This document shows, in pieces, positions 7,176 through 17,400 of a stretch of 48,731 nucleotides of DNA. Position 1 is the first letter of the stretch. The number at the start of each line of letters is the position of its first letter. Below the pieces are notes generated by a model. It did no database searches. It had not been told where the DNA came from and saw only the letters and a program-made list of their open reading frames with translations. Position numbers and translations under genes: made by a program. This DNA is from Candidatus Microgenomates bacterium (GTDB lineage: Bacteria > Patescibacteriota > Microgenomatia > UBA1406 > GWC2-37-13): NCBI GenBank assembly GCA_023245215.1, contig JAHFKS010000004.1, positions 1 to 48,731 of the forward strand, given 5' to 3'.

Positions 7176-7376
7176 CCTGTAACCCTAATGGAGGATATGG
7201 CCATGAATATGCATAGTAATTTTATGCGAGGTCCTCCAAGACATGACTGGGTCATCCAATTATTTGGATTTGGTTGCTTTTCGCACCTTCAGCTTTCCGC
7301 TGAATTAACCAAGTCCTTATATATCCCCATCATGTCTTTCCTTATAGTCGCTAAAATAGCGGCTAGATCGAAAGAT

Positions 7377-8285
7377 ATGAAAAATTTCAGAAAATCAATA
7401 AGGGTTTCTGTCATCATACCCGTTTACAACGGCGCCTCTTATCTTGTGGAAACAGTCGAATCAGTCCAGAAATCGACGTATAAAAACTTTGAAATCATAT
7501 TGGTTGACGATGGGTCAAAAGATAAGAGTAAAACTCTGTGCCACCGTCTGGAAAAGAAGTATAAAAATGTCCATTTTTACTGGTTCAAAAAGAATAAGGG
7601 CTTGGCTTCAAGTCTGAACTATGCCGTCAGAAAAGCTAAGGGTGAGTTTATTGCCCGCATCAATCAGGATGATATAATGGTTCCAAACAGACTTAAAGAA
7701 CAGATAAAATTCCTAAAAGACAACCCCGATCACGTGATTGTCGGTGGCGACGTGACTCTTTTTGACGAAAACTATAGATTGGTAGACAATATTTCTTTTC
7801 CAAAAACTGATACTGACATCAGAAACCAATGGCTGCTGATGAGTCCTTATGCCGATCCTACTGTTATGTACAGAAAAAGCGCTTATCTGAAAACCAAGGG
7901 CTATCAAAAATATTTCTGGCCGGCTGACGACATCCATATGTGGTACCAATTGGGCCAGGTCGGAAAACTTGCCAATCTCAATAAGATTTTGACGAGAGTC
8001 AGATGGCATAACAAGGCAGGGTCAATCGCCTCCCATAAAATCCAGATGGAAAAAACCTTTGAAGTTCACGTCTGGGCTTCAAAAAATATCCAAAAAGCTA
8101 ATTTTTACCATTGGATTTTCTGGATATCTCAACTTGCGGCTGGAAAACTGTTCCCTCCCCGTTTCAACTGGTTTATTTATAGGAGAATAAGACAGATTCA
8201 AAACCTTTTTCGGGACGTCAAAAAAACCGCCAGGCTTAATAAAGTGACTACCCAACCCAAGAAATATAACTTTTCCGGTGTATAA
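7377..8285 (+). CDS. glycosyltransferase family 2
   Basis: VSVIIPVYNGASYLVETVESVQKSTYKNFEIILVDDGSKDKS, ARINQDDIM; start uncertain (frame is open back to 7188, with GGAGG upstream of ATG 7203). Confidence 0.88.
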   Translation: MKNFRKSIRVSVIIPVYNGASYLVETVESVQKSTYKNFEIILVDDGSKDKSKTLCHRLEKKYKNVHFYWFKKNKGLASSLNYAVRKAKGEFIARINQDDIMVPNRLKEQIKFLKDNPDHVIVGGDVTLFDENYRLVDNISFPKTDTDIRNQWLLMSPYADPTVMYRKSAYLKTKGYQKYFWPADDIHMWYQLGQVGKLANLNKILTRVRWHNKAGSIASHKIQMEKTFEVHVWASKNIQKANFYHWIFWISQLAAGKLFPPRFNWFIYRRIRQIQNLFRDVKKTARLNKVTTQPKKYNFSGV

Positions 8286-11200
8286 AAAATATAGAACTCT
8301 TTTTGAGGGCTGGATTTCCCGTCATATCTAACGACAAAACAGTTGGCATACCCATCGCACTTTACGGGCTTTTGATTCCCAGATAAACGCCACTGCTCAT
8401 CATACCCTTCGTTAAAAATCAACAAGTAATCACCAGGCCGGGAAAATTTTGCGTTTACTTTCCATAAAGATGGAAGAATTTTTTGATAAGCAACATCTTC
8501 CGTTGGTAAAGATTGATAGTTCTTTTCGACGTTATTTGCTGATAGCCGCATTTCACTCCATGACTGTGGATAATCAATCATTTCAAACGATCTTAGAGCC
8601 ATTAATCCTTCGTTTTCTGTCGTCTGGAAAACGTGAATATTCATATTTTTTGAATACGTATCTGTAATCGAAGTCGGATCAAGTAGTCGTGAGGCCGTCA
8701 TCATTTGTAAGTTCGATAATCTATTTTTAACTTGTGAATAGCTGTCAAATGAACCTAAATCCTGGAATTGTTTTGAAAAAAGCTTCGGATAACCTTGGTA
8801 TAAAGACATCCTTTCCAAAAATAAATTATCCCTATTTTTTCCTAAGACTATGAAAGGATACTGGCCGGAACCGAGAAAATAATCAGAAGTGAATATGTAC
8901 GGTCGTTGATAAGCGTACTGGAAGTTTTGAAAAAAATAAGAGTCACAGTTTTCTGCATCGTTAAACAAACTGTCTTTCATATAAACAACCGTTCTATCCC
9001 CGCCTCCGCGACACTTATCTTGAGACACGTTGAAAAATTCAAAATCCGGTTTGTAAAAAAAGGAATAGTTCGACAGCGCTCTAGGAAAAGATATATTTAA
9101 AGGGCCGGAAATAGTCACAGACTGTTCAGGAAAACTAGGATTAAAGTCTATAGTTTTATCTTCTAATTTTGAATAATAAAATTGTCTGATACTCTCAACT
9201 GTGATTGATTGCTGATAATTTTCTACCGGTACTGATCCGACGACGACGGAAGCTGGCAGTTGATTAGATATCGCAGTCTCTAAAGGAACTAGATAGGAAG
9301 TTTCGTTAGGAAAAACTCTTATATTACGGTGTAAATTCAAACAGTCTGGAATTGATCCTTGTTCTATGCAAATGTAGCCATGAATTGGGGCTGAGCCTTC
9401 GTTTTTCAGCACCTGTTTTAATAAAGAGTCATTATTATTTGTACTCTTTTCTTTTTGTATAGATCCTTTTATCTGAACTTCAACTTCAAGATGGTCAGTA
9501 TTTGAATTATTTGGAAAGACAACGGGCCCGCTCACACAAGACGATCTCGGCCCTGAACATTCCTCTGGATTTGTAATCGTGAGAGAATTATTTGTCAAAA
9601 AAGAGTCGGAATTTTTTTCATATAAAGAGACTTTAATATTGCTTTCATCTAACAAATATGACGAAATGTATGTATTATTTTCTGAAATATCTACAGGAAG
9701 CGGAATAAAAACATCGTTGAGTTTAATCCTGTAAGTTGGTGATATTTGATTTGTCGTATTATAAATCCAGTTATTCGCAATAAAAGCACTATCAGTTGGG
9801 GCGCCAACAGGATCTGGTAGTCTGAATTGTGTTGTTCCTATAAATTGTTGAAATTTATTTCCATTAACGTCCGGATAATATCGGTGGTAAAAATCAAGAT
9901 TCAAAATATTATTAACTACACTTCCGTAAACATCTACCATATAAGGCCCATTGCTATCAGTTGTGTTAATTTTATAAGTTAGTGGAGTTTTGTTTGGATT
10001 CTCATATGTTAAGGTTATAGCATCGTTATTTTTTGTTAATTCATGATTTTGGCGGCTGAACGGATATATTTCTGCCGGACTATTATTGTCTTGAGTTACG
10101 GCACCTACGGAAAAGTCTAGATTAGTTTCCAGTAAATTATCTAGCTGAGGATCAACATTTTTTGAATCGCTAGCAAACGAAATTGGCGGGCGGGTAGAAT
10201 CTATTTGATATAAGTTGATCGATGTCTCACTTGGTAGATTGTTTGGATAACCAGTTTGATTAACAGGATAAAGCCTCCGATAATCGGGATAAAGTTCGGA
10301 TAATGAAACGGGATAGTTTCCTAAATAAGTTATGATTGGATTTTGGCTTAAATATCGCATCATTTCTTCTATTCTGACGGTAGTCTGTTTGGCGTTATAG
10401 TTCATGTTGCGGGTATAGATATCGGTTGAAATTGACTGGTCAATAATCAGGTATTTAATGCCTGTTTTTTTGAGCAGCTGCAAAAACTGGTCGGCTTGTT
10501 TTTGTCTTTCGTAATCGGTCGTCGCTTGATAAAAAGTGTCAAGTATTTTACCAATCTTAGAGTCAAAATAGCTATTCTCCATGCTCCCCGGTTCAAAAGT
10601 TTTGTCAAAATAAGGTTTATCTATGAGATAATGAAAAAAGGCCGAACCAAAGTATCCCCAGGAATATGACCGCCAATAATTTTGCCAGTTATCCATAGGA
10701 AGGTGCAAAACACGGTTTCTGTCGGGATCATTGTTGATAATTTCAGCTATTTGAAAATAAGCCTTTGGGATTTTTACGTAGACAAAAAAACCAATTAAAT
10801 CACCGCTAAAATAGCTTCTGAATAACCAAAAATAACTTAAACCTAAGATTGTTATTAAAGTTAGGATTGTTCGACGGATTTTATTTGTATTAAATATACC
10901 CAACAACCATACCAATACATAAGAAGCAGCTATACTCCCTGCAAAAGCAATGTAACTATGAAATTTTGTATCGGAAATTCTAAAGATTACATCGAAATAA
11001 GGAATATAATGCTTCATCCAAACGTATACGAAGCCAAAAAGACTGTATTCTTTCATTGACAAAAATAGAAAAAATATTATCCAAGCTGGAATCCAAAATA
11101 GCTTTCTTTTTTTATTCTTTTCAAGAATAATTAATAAACTCCCCCCAATAAACAGAACCGGAAAAACAAATAGAATAAATTGATTGATTGGTTTTTGATA

Positions 11201-12130
11201 ATCGTTCTGTAAAGGATGTACGGTAAATTCGTTGCCATTAAGGGCAGAATAAACCATGTCAAAAAAACTTGGCCTTAATAAAATTTGTTTATCGATTGAG
11301 AATGCAGCTGGTGATTTATTTAAGGTGGCTTCATTAATTTCAACAAAAGTCCTCGCCAAAGGAATAATTTGGGACTTATTAAAAGTGTAGTTAATAAACG
11401 GAAAAATCCAAAAAGCGTTGAACGTTAAAAAAATAAAACAACAGATCGTCGCTTTCTTAAAGTCCAAATATGACCAAAGGAAAATAAAAAATGAGATTAA
11501 CGAAGTAATGATAAGTGTAGGTGTAATATATGTCCCAGAAGTAAATATTATGACGATGGCTAATATAAAAAAATCTCTGAGCTTATGCTTTGACTTTAAA
11601 TATCTTAGAAATAAAAATAAGGTCAACGGTAAAGAGTAAAAACGGTTGATAAAAGGTATTATTAAAGCGTAAAAAACAGACAGCGTATTCAAATTGAAAA
11701 GATAAAAAAATGAAGAAAAACTGGCAAAAAAATCGGATTTTTTGCTTTCTTTTCCTATATCTTTCCATAGCAAATTTGTAAAAACATACATTCCGAATAC
11801 TCCAACCCATAAGGCTATCATGTAATAAACCTGGTCAAGAAGTTGTTCTGGCAATATAAAATGCGCCAACCAGTAAAAAATCTGTCTGAAAATATCTGTT
11901 ACTTCGGCGTCAGATGGAACTCCTAACCCTCTGTATTCCCTCCACGTGGCGAAAAATGTCCGGAAGATATTGGTTTTAAGGTTAAAATAGGAAGAGTAAT
12001 TATCCCATCCTAACAAATAAAAATCAGGTTTTATGTTGGCAAAAGTAATAAAACCCAATATTACGATTAAAATCGCTAAACCGGGTCTTTTTTTGAAGAA
12101 ATCAATGATTTTTCCTATCATTAAAATCAT
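8198..12130 (-). CDS. large multi-TM membrane protein (GT-C / YfhO-like), about 1310 aa
   Basis: Many N-terminal TM helices, large extracytoplasmic region, C-terminal WRLSGNQKPVKCDGYANCFVV + final TM; start trimmed from ORF-track 12187. Confidence 0.7.
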   Translation of the reverse strand: MILMIGKIIDFFKKRPGLAILIVILGFITFANIKPDFYLLGWDNYSSYFNLKTNIFRTFFATWREYRGLGVPSDAEVTDIFRQIFYWLAHFILPEQLLDQVYYMIALWVGVFGMYVFTNLLWKDIGKESKKSDFFASFSSFFYLFNLNTLSVFYALIIPFINRFYSLPLTLFLFLRYLKSKHKLRDFFILAIVIIFTSGTYITPTLIITSLISFFIFLWSYLDFKKATICCFIFLTFNAFWIFPFINYTFNKSQIIPLARTFVEINEATLNKSPAAFSIDKQILLRPSFFDMVYSALNGNEFTVHPLQNDYQKPINQFILFVFPVLFIGGSLLIILEKNKKRKLFWIPAWIIFFLFLSMKEYSLFGFVYVWMKHYIPYFDVIFRISDTKFHSYIAFAGSIAASYVLVWLLGIFNTNKIRRTILTLITILGLSYFWLFRSYFSGDLIGFFVYVKIPKAYFQIAEIINNDPDRNRVLHLPMDNWQNYWRSYSWGYFGSAFFHYLIDKPYFDKTFEPGSMENSYFDSKIGKILDTFYQATTDYERQKQADQFLQLLKKTGIKYLIIDQSISTDIYTRNMNYNAKQTTVRIEEMMRYLSQNPIITYLGNYPVSLSELYPDYRRLYPVNQTGYPNNLPSETSINLYQIDSTRPPISFASDSKNVDPQLDNLLETNLDFSVGAVTQDNNSPAEIYPFSRQNHELTKNNDAITLTYENPNKTPLTYKINTTDSNGPYMVDVYGSVVNNILNLDFYHRYYPDVNGNKFQQFIGTTQFRLPDPVGAPTDSAFIANNWIYNTTNQISPTYRIKLNDVFIPLPVDISENNTYISSYLLDESNIKVSLYEKNSDSFLTNNSLTITNPEECSGPRSSCVSGPVVFPNNSNTDHLEVEVQIKGSIQKEKSTNNNDSLLKQVLKNEGSAPIHGYICIEQGSIPDCLNLHRNIRVFPNETSYLVPLETAISNQLPASVVVGSVPVENYQQSITVESIRQFYYSKLEDKTIDFNPSFPEQSVTISGPLNISFPRALSNYSFFYKPDFEFFNVSQDKCRGGGDRTVVYMKDSLFNDAENCDSYFFQNFQYAYQRPYIFTSDYFLGSGQYPFIVLGKNRDNLFLERMSLYQGYPKLFSKQFQDLGSFDSYSQVKNRLSNLQMMTASRLLDPTSITDTYSKNMNIHVFQTTENEGLMALRSFEMIDYPQSWSEMRLSANNVEKNYQSLPTEDVAYQKILPSLWKVNAKFSRPGDYLLIFNEGYDEQWRLSGNQKPVKCDGYANCFVVRYDGKSSPQKEFYIFYTPEKLYFLGWVVTLLSLAVFLTSRKRF

Positions 12131-12163
12131 TATACAATCTTCTGATATAATCATTTTATATAT

Positions 12164-14329
12164 ATGAGCCAGCTTTCCCACCTGCAAATCCGTAATCCGA
12201 AAGACGACGAGACGCCGATTGAATCGGCCACCCAGATCTTTGCCTCACTCCTCCCCCAGCCTTATGTCCCGCTTTGGAAAAGGTGGCTGATAAAACCAAA
12301 GACGTATTCTTTTGAAATCTTTCTTCTCAACCAGACAATCTATCTTTATGTCACCGTACCCAAGACCACAGAGACTTTTGTCAGCAGCTTAGTTTCCTCT
12401 TCGTTTCCGACATCAACCGCCAAAAAAACCAGCGACCCGATGGATCTCGTCTTTAAATCTAAAAGGTTGAGCTTCGGCGAAGTCGCCTTGAACTCTTATG
12501 CCTACCTTCCGACAAAAACCTATTTTGATTTCAAAGACGTTGACCCTTTGTCGGCGCTTTTGGGATTTCTTTCCAAGCAGCCGGCCAACCTGAAAATTGC
12601 AATCCAACTAGCCATCACACCGGCTTACTTTCCCTGGGCTGACAATGCAGTTTCCGCCGCCCACAAACTCGCTTACGATGAAACCGCTGCCAAATACGGC
12701 CAAAACCCGCAACGGATACTGATAATGAAAAAAGCTTCATTCCAGGGCGGCAAGGCTGTTATCCGCCTCCTGGTCGGCTCGACCCACGAGACAGTCGACC
12801 CTTATCCGTATCTCACCCAGCTGGCCGGTACTTTTGGCAGTTTTTCCCTTGGTGAAGGCAACCAGTATGTCTTCAAAAGAAAAATATTTTTTCCGGATTT
12901 GTTTTTGAAAAGGATTAAGGAAAGGAAAATCAGTTATTTTGAAAGGCAGTTTCAGGTCCTGAACGCCCAAGAGCTGGCAACCCTCTGGCACCCTCCCGGA
13001 TACCTGCTGGCGGGAATAAAAAACATCGCCTGGGGTAAAACTCTACTTGGCGAACCGCCGGAAAACCTGCCGGTCTCTGACGGAACAGACGACGAAAAGA
13101 AAAAGGATATAAATTTCTTTGCTAAGACGGAATTCAAAAACAAGGAGCAGGTTTTCGGCATCAAAACAGAAGATAGACGTAAACATGTTTATATTATCGG
13201 CAAGACCGGCGTCGGAAAATCAACCCTGATTGCCAACATGGCCATCGACGACATCCGCAAAGACCGCGGCGTCGGCATCATTGACCCCCACGGCGACCTT
13301 TCCGAAACCATCCTCGACTTTATCCCCAAAAGAAGACTTAGCGACGTCGTCTATCTCGAACCGTTTGACACCGAACGGCCGTTTTCCCTTAACGTTTTAG
13401 AAATAAAGAACAAACAGCAAAAAGATTTAGTCGCTTCAGGCATTGTTTCAATTTTCTACAAGCTCTATAAAGACAGCTGGGGACCGAGACTCGAATATAT
13501 TTTGAGGAATGTTATTTTGACTTTACTTGAATCTCCCGGAGCTACCTTGGTCGACATTTTAGCGCTTCTTTCTAATGCCGATTATAGAAAAAAAGTCGTC
13601 CGTTCACTTAGTGATCAAGTCCTGCGCGACTTTTGGGAAAAAGAATATGCCAAAATGCCCGACAGGCTAAAAGCAGAAGCAATCTCCCCTATCCAGAACA
13701 AAGTCGGCCAGTTTGTTACTTCAAAGATGATCAGAAATATCATCGGAAAAACTAAGTCTTCGATTGATTTGGAACAGATAATGAACGAGGGGAAAATTTT
13801 AATCCTCAACCTCTCGCAGGGAAAACTTGGCGAAGATAACACCGCTCTGCTGGGCGCGATGATTATCACCCAGCTGCAACTGGCGGCGATGAACAGATCA
13901 TTCATTAAAGAGTCGGATAGAAAAGACTTTTTCATGTATGTCGACGAGTTCCAAAACTTTGCCACTAATTCTTTTATCAAAATCCTTTCTGAAGCCAGAA
14001 AATACAGGCTGTCATTGACATTGGCTAATCAATATATTGAACAGTTGGATGAAGAAGTTCGTAGGGCAATTTTCGGCAATGTCGGCACCCTGGTGTCATT
14101 TGTCGTCGGCGCCCGCGATGCTTATGTCTTGAGCAAAGAATACGGTGAAATTTATACGGAAAATGATTTGGTTTCACTGGGAAAATATGAGACTGTCATG
14201 AAGCTTTCGATAGACGGAATGATGAGCGCGCCTTTCCCGGCCACCACTCTACCCCTGCCCGCCCTCAAGAACGACAACCGGGAAAAAATCATCAGGCTTT
14301 CAAAAGAAAAGTACGGAAGAAAAGCGTAA
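12164..14329 (+). CDS. DUF87/HerA-VirB4-like ATPase (type IV secretion/conjugation-like)
   Basis: IIGKTGVGKSTLIANMAIDDI Walker A, VGIIDPHGDLSETIL, FFMYVDEFQNFATNSF Walker B, LSLTLANQYIEQL. Confidence 0.85.
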   Translation: MSQLSHLQIRNPKDDETPIESATQIFASLLPQPYVPLWKRWLIKPKTYSFEIFLLNQTIYLYVTVPKTTETFVSSLVSSSFPTSTAKKTSDPMDLVFKSKRLSFGEVALNSYAYLPTKTYFDFKDVDPLSALLGFLSKQPANLKIAIQLAITPAYFPWADNAVSAAHKLAYDETAAKYGQNPQRILIMKKASFQGGKAVIRLLVGSTHETVDPYPYLTQLAGTFGSFSLGEGNQYVFKRKIFFPDLFLKRIKERKISYFERQFQVLNAQELATLWHPPGYLLAGIKNIAWGKTLLGEPPENLPVSDGTDDEKKKDINFFAKTEFKNKEQVFGIKTEDRRKHVYIIGKTGVGKSTLIANMAIDDIRKDRGVGIIDPHGDLSETILDFIPKRRLSDVVYLEPFDTERPFSLNVLEIKNKQQKDLVASGIVSIFYKLYKDSWGPRLEYILRNVILTLLESPGATLVDILALLSNADYRKKVVRSLSDQVLRDFWEKEYAKMPDRLKAEAISPIQNKVGQFVTSKMIRNIIGKTKSSIDLEQIMNEGKILILNLSQGKLGEDNTALLGAMIITQLQLAAMNRSFIKESDRKDFFMYVDEFQNFATNSFIKILSEARKYRLSLTLANQYIEQLDEEVRRAIFGNVGTLVSFVVGARDAYVLSKEYGEIYTENDLVSLGKYETVMKLSIDGMMSAPFPATTLPLPALKNDNREKIIRLSKEKYGRKA

Positions 14330-14347
14330 CTGTTATAATATTCTTCT

Positions 14348-15430
14348 ATGAAACTCTCGATAGGAATTGTTGGACTGCCAAATGTAGGAAAATCGACTTT
14401 ATTTAATGCCCTGCTCAAAAAACAGGTTGCCAACGTGGCAAACTATCCTTTCTGCACGATTGAGCCGAATGTTGGCATTATAGAAGTGCCGGACGAACGC
14501 CTGCCTGTACTGGCGAAAATTGTCAATACGGAAAAAATCGTTCCGGCGGCTGTTGAATTTTACGATATTGCCGGGCTGGTGAAAGGCGCTTCAACCGGAG
14601 CCGGCTTGGGTAACAAATTCCTCTCCCACATCCGTGAAGTAGCGGCTATAGTCCACGTCGTCCGCCTTTTCGAAGACAGCAATGTCGTCCATGTTTCCGA
14701 AAAAATTAATCCGAACGACGACCTGCAGACCATAGAGTCGGAGCTTATGCTCGCCGACCTGGAAACCTTGAGCAAACAGCATGAGCCTAAAGGAGACGCC
14801 GCTTCAAAAGAAGCCAAAGCCGCCTGGGTCTCTTTCCAAAAAGTCAAAGAAAATCTCAATAAGAGTATTCCTGTCCGCAACCAATCTTTAACGGACGAAG
14901 AAAAAGAATTTTTAAAACCTTTGAATTTTTTAACCGTAAAACCGGTTATCTATGTCTTTAATATTTCGGAAAACCAATTGCAAAATAAGTCGGAAACCGA
15001 AAAAAAGATCAGGGAAATTTTACCCAACGGTTCATTTATATATCTTTGCGCCAAGATGGAAAGCGAGATTGTCATTTTGTCGCCCGACGAACAAAAAGAA
15101 TACCTCAAGCAGTTCGGACTCGAGGAATCCGGATTAAACCGCCTGATAAAAAAAGCCTATGAAACTCTAGGATTAATATCTTTTTTAACTGCAGGAACAC
15201 TCGAAGCGCGGGCTTGGACCATTACAAAAGGAACTCTGGCGCCCCAGGCCGCCGCAGTGATCCATACCGACTTTGAAAAAAAATTTATTAAGGCCGACGT
15301 CATCCCTTATCAGAAATTTGTTGAATCAGAAGGCTGGATAAAGGCCAGGGATTCGGGATTGGTGCAAACAGTGGGAAAAGACTACGTTATGCAGGACGGC
15401 GAAGTGGTTGAATTTAAAATCAACGCCTAA
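14348..15430 (+). CDS. ychF: redox-regulated ATPase YchF (Obg family)
   Basis: IVGLPNVGKSTLFNAL, YPFCTIEPNVG, YDIAGLVKGASTGAGLGNKFLSHIREV, C-terminal TGS domain. Confidence 0.97.
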   Translation: MKLSIGIVGLPNVGKSTLFNALLKKQVANVANYPFCTIEPNVGIIEVPDERLPVLAKIVNTEKIVPAAVEFYDIAGLVKGASTGAGLGNKFLSHIREVAAIVHVVRLFEDSNVVHVSEKINPNDDLQTIESELMLADLETLSKQHEPKGDAASKEAKAAWVSFQKVKENLNKSIPVRNQSLTDEEKEFLKPLNFLTVKPVIYVFNISENQLQNKSETEKKIREILPNGSFIYLCAKMESEIVILSPDEQKEYLKQFGLEESGLNRLIKKAYETLGLISFLTAGTLEARAWTITKGTLAPQAAAVIHTDFEKKFIKADVIPYQKFVESEGWIKARDSGLVQTVGKDYVMQDGEVVEFKINA

Positions 15431-16187
15431 ACTTTACTCTCCATTTAATGTAAATGACGATAAACCTCAAAGATGAAAAAAGGGCAAAAACAAATCCGGG
15501 GAATCCGTCCATAAATCCTTTGTGACGGAAATACATCATCAAAAAAGTAATCTTCGGCTTCCAAATAACATAATTAAAAAATCCGAGTTCGGCATCATTA
15601 GGCATCCTCTCAACTTCAAGACTCGTGTAGCGGTCCCAGCGCAACAAATAGCGGGAAAAATCAGGATCGGCATAGTGAAGCAACGGATTTTTAAAGTAGC
15701 CGATTTCGTCACTGATTTCCACATTCTCATGGACGTCTTTGCAGGGAAACTTTGCTTTGCCGTTTTTATACAACCGGATAGTGTAGTCAGGGTACTGGCC
15801 GCCTTTTTCAAGGAATCTGGTCAAAAACCAATTCTTCCGTGGAAGCCAATAAGCAGAATAGGTCTCATTGGACTCATTTGCCTCATAAGTCTTATGTCTT
15901 ATCTCTTTTTTCAAATCAGCGCTCAATTCCTCATCGGCATCCAGCTGCAAAATCCAGTCCCCTTTTGCCGCTTCTATGGCTTTCTGCTTGTTTTTGTGGA
16001 ACATTTTGGGGTTATTGGTATTAATCACCCTGACTTTTTTGCCGTAGGACAAAGCTTTTTCAACTGTTTTATCGGTCGAGCCGCCGTCGACGATGACGAC
16101 TTCGTCGACGAGATCGTAAGCCGAATCCAAAGGGTAATGGATATTTTTCTCTTCGTTGAAAACCGCGAGACAAAGTGATAGTTTCAT
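15420..16187 (-). CDS. glycosyltransferase family 2 (WaaE/KdtX-like)
   Basis: LSLCLAVFNEEKNI..VDEVVIVDGGSTDKTVE, LQLDADEELS, YWLPRKNWFL; ORF-track start 16250 is non-ATG. Confidence 0.9.
   Translation of the reverse strand: MKLSLCLAVFNEEKNIHYPLDSAYDLVDEVVIVDGGSTDKTVEKALSYGKKVRVINTNNPKMFHKNKQKAIEAAKGDWILQLDADEELSADLKKEIRHKTYEANESNETYSAYWLPRKNWFLTRFLEKGGQYPDYTIRLYKNGKAKFPCKDVHENVEISDEIGYFKNPLLHYADPDFSRYLLRWDRYTSLEVERMPNDAELGFFNYVIWKPKITFLMMYFRHKGFMDGFPGFVFALFSSLRFIVIYIKWRVKFRR
15861..15905. repeat. dispersed repeat (GGTCTCATTGGACTCATTTGCCTCATAAGTCTTATGTCTTATCTC) inside GT2 gene
   Basis: 20-mer GGTCTCATTGGACTCATTTG matches the reverse complement of 39633-39652 with one mismatch; encodes HKTYEANESNETY on the minus strand. 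Confidence 0.75.
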
Positions 16188-16209
16188 AGCTTTATTATAT
16201 AATATTTCC

Positions 16210-16752
16210 ATGTTAAAGATTGTCACCGTTCCTGATAAAATCCTTTCCACACCAACCCAACCGGTTAAAAAAATCGACGAGCCGGTAAAAAAATTAGTAT
16301 ATGAAATGGAAAAAACCCTTATTGCCCAAAAAGATCCTAAAGGAGTCGGTCTGGCGGCTAATCAAGTCGGCGTAGACCTGTCTTTATTCATAATAAAGGC
16401 CTCGGAAAAAACTAAGACAAAAATATTTATCAATCCTAAAATAATCAAACTTGTCAATCCTTTAACCAGAAAACCAGCCAAGAAAAAAAAGAGAAAGAAA
16501 CCAGTTAAATTGGAAGGCTGTCTTTCTATTCCACGTATCTGGGGCCCAGTCAAAAGGGCCAAAAAAATATATCTGGAATACCAGGGATTGGACGGCCCGC
16601 CCAAAAAAGAGTGGTTTCAAGGCTTTGAAGCGACAATCATCCAGCACGAAATAGATCATCTTAATGGAATTGTCTTTACGGTAAGGTCAGTGGAGCAAAA
16701 AGGCGCTCTTTACAAGGAAAAGGATGGCGAACTTAAACCTTTTGACATCTGA
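16210..16752 (+). CDS. def: peptide deformylase
   Basis: GVGLAANQVG, EGCLSIP, QHEIDHLNG; ORF-track start 16156 is non-ATG. Confidence 0.95.
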   Translation: MLKIVTVPDKILSTPTQPVKKIDEPVKKLVYEMEKTLIAQKDPKGVGLAANQVGVDLSLFIIKASEKTKTKIFINPKIIKLVNPLTRKPAKKKKRKKPVKLEGCLSIPRIWGPVKRAKKIYLEYQGLDGPPKKEWFQGFEATIIQHEIDHLNGIVFTVRSVEQKGALYKEKDGELKPFDI

Positions 16753-16772
16753 TTTCTGTTAGAATAATATTT

Positions 16773-17114
16773 ATGAAAAATGTTTTTATAACTTTAGTTC
16801 TTGTTCTTATTCTTGGCGCCGCTGTTTTTTTTATTTTTAAAAAAATCGCCCTCACTTCGCCGCAATCAACACCGAGCAACAACGAAGAAAGATCGGCTGA
16901 AGATATCAACTGGGATAATAAAGTAGACTACCTTGACGTTAATTTAGTCAAATCAGTTCTAGGCTGCAAAAAAACCGACCCATGCTGGAATAAGGTCATT
17001 GGGAAAACAGTCACAGGAGATAATCCTATTTATTCTTCTGATTCTGATTTAAACAAAGATGGAGTGATAGATGACAAAGACGTTAGTTTACTTGGGGAGC
17101 AGTCTTTACGTTAA
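16773..17114 (+). CDS. membrane-anchored dockerin-like repeat protein
   Basis: N-terminal TM; INWDNKVDYLDVNLVKSVLG and SDLNKDGVIDDKDVSLLGEQ dockerin type-I-like Ca loops. Confidence 0.75.
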   Translation: MKNVFITLVLVLILGAAVFFIFKKIALTSPQSTPSNNEERSAEDINWDNKVDYLDVNLVKSVLGCKKTDPCWNKVIGKTVTGDNPIYSSDSDLNKDGVIDDKDVSLLGEQSLR

Positions 17115-17358
17115 ATAATGTGACAAACGGTTTTTTTCCGTCTCTCATGTCTTTTCTGACCCTTTTTAAGCAGTTGGCGCAGAGTCTTATTCTCTTTTTT
17201 TTGCCGTTTTCCAGGATCGCCAAGCGGACAAAATTGACCTTAAAAATCCTGGCAGTTTTTGGAGCTCTTTTTTTCCAGCGTCCTCCGGCGACACCGCGGT
17301 GGTGGGTATGGGAACGGCCGTATAATACAGTTTTTCCGCAATGATAGCAGTTATTCAT
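17083..17358 (-). CDS. rpmB: 50S ribosomal protein L28
   Basis: CYHCGKTVLYGRSHTHHRGVAGGRWKKRAPKTARIFKVN, LCANCLKRVRKD. Confidence 0.95.
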   Translation of the reverse strand: MNNCYHCGKTVLYGRSHTHHRGVAGGRWKKRAPKTARIFKVNFVRLAILENGKKKRIRLCANCLKRVRKDMRDGKKPFVTLFNVKTAPQVN

Positions 17359-17400
17359 AAGAGTTTTATGATATCATATTAAAGTTACAAAAACAATAAT

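Noticed and set aside
12164-14329. Integrated conjugative element
   Set aside because: Only a single HerA/VirB4-like ATPase; no relaxase, integrase, att repeats or other T4SS genes recognised nearby.
15522-16178. 218-aa + ORF antisense to GT2
   Set aside because: Antisense to a clear glycosyltransferase; the IGLIGLICLISLMSYL stretch is just the repeat read in the other orientation.
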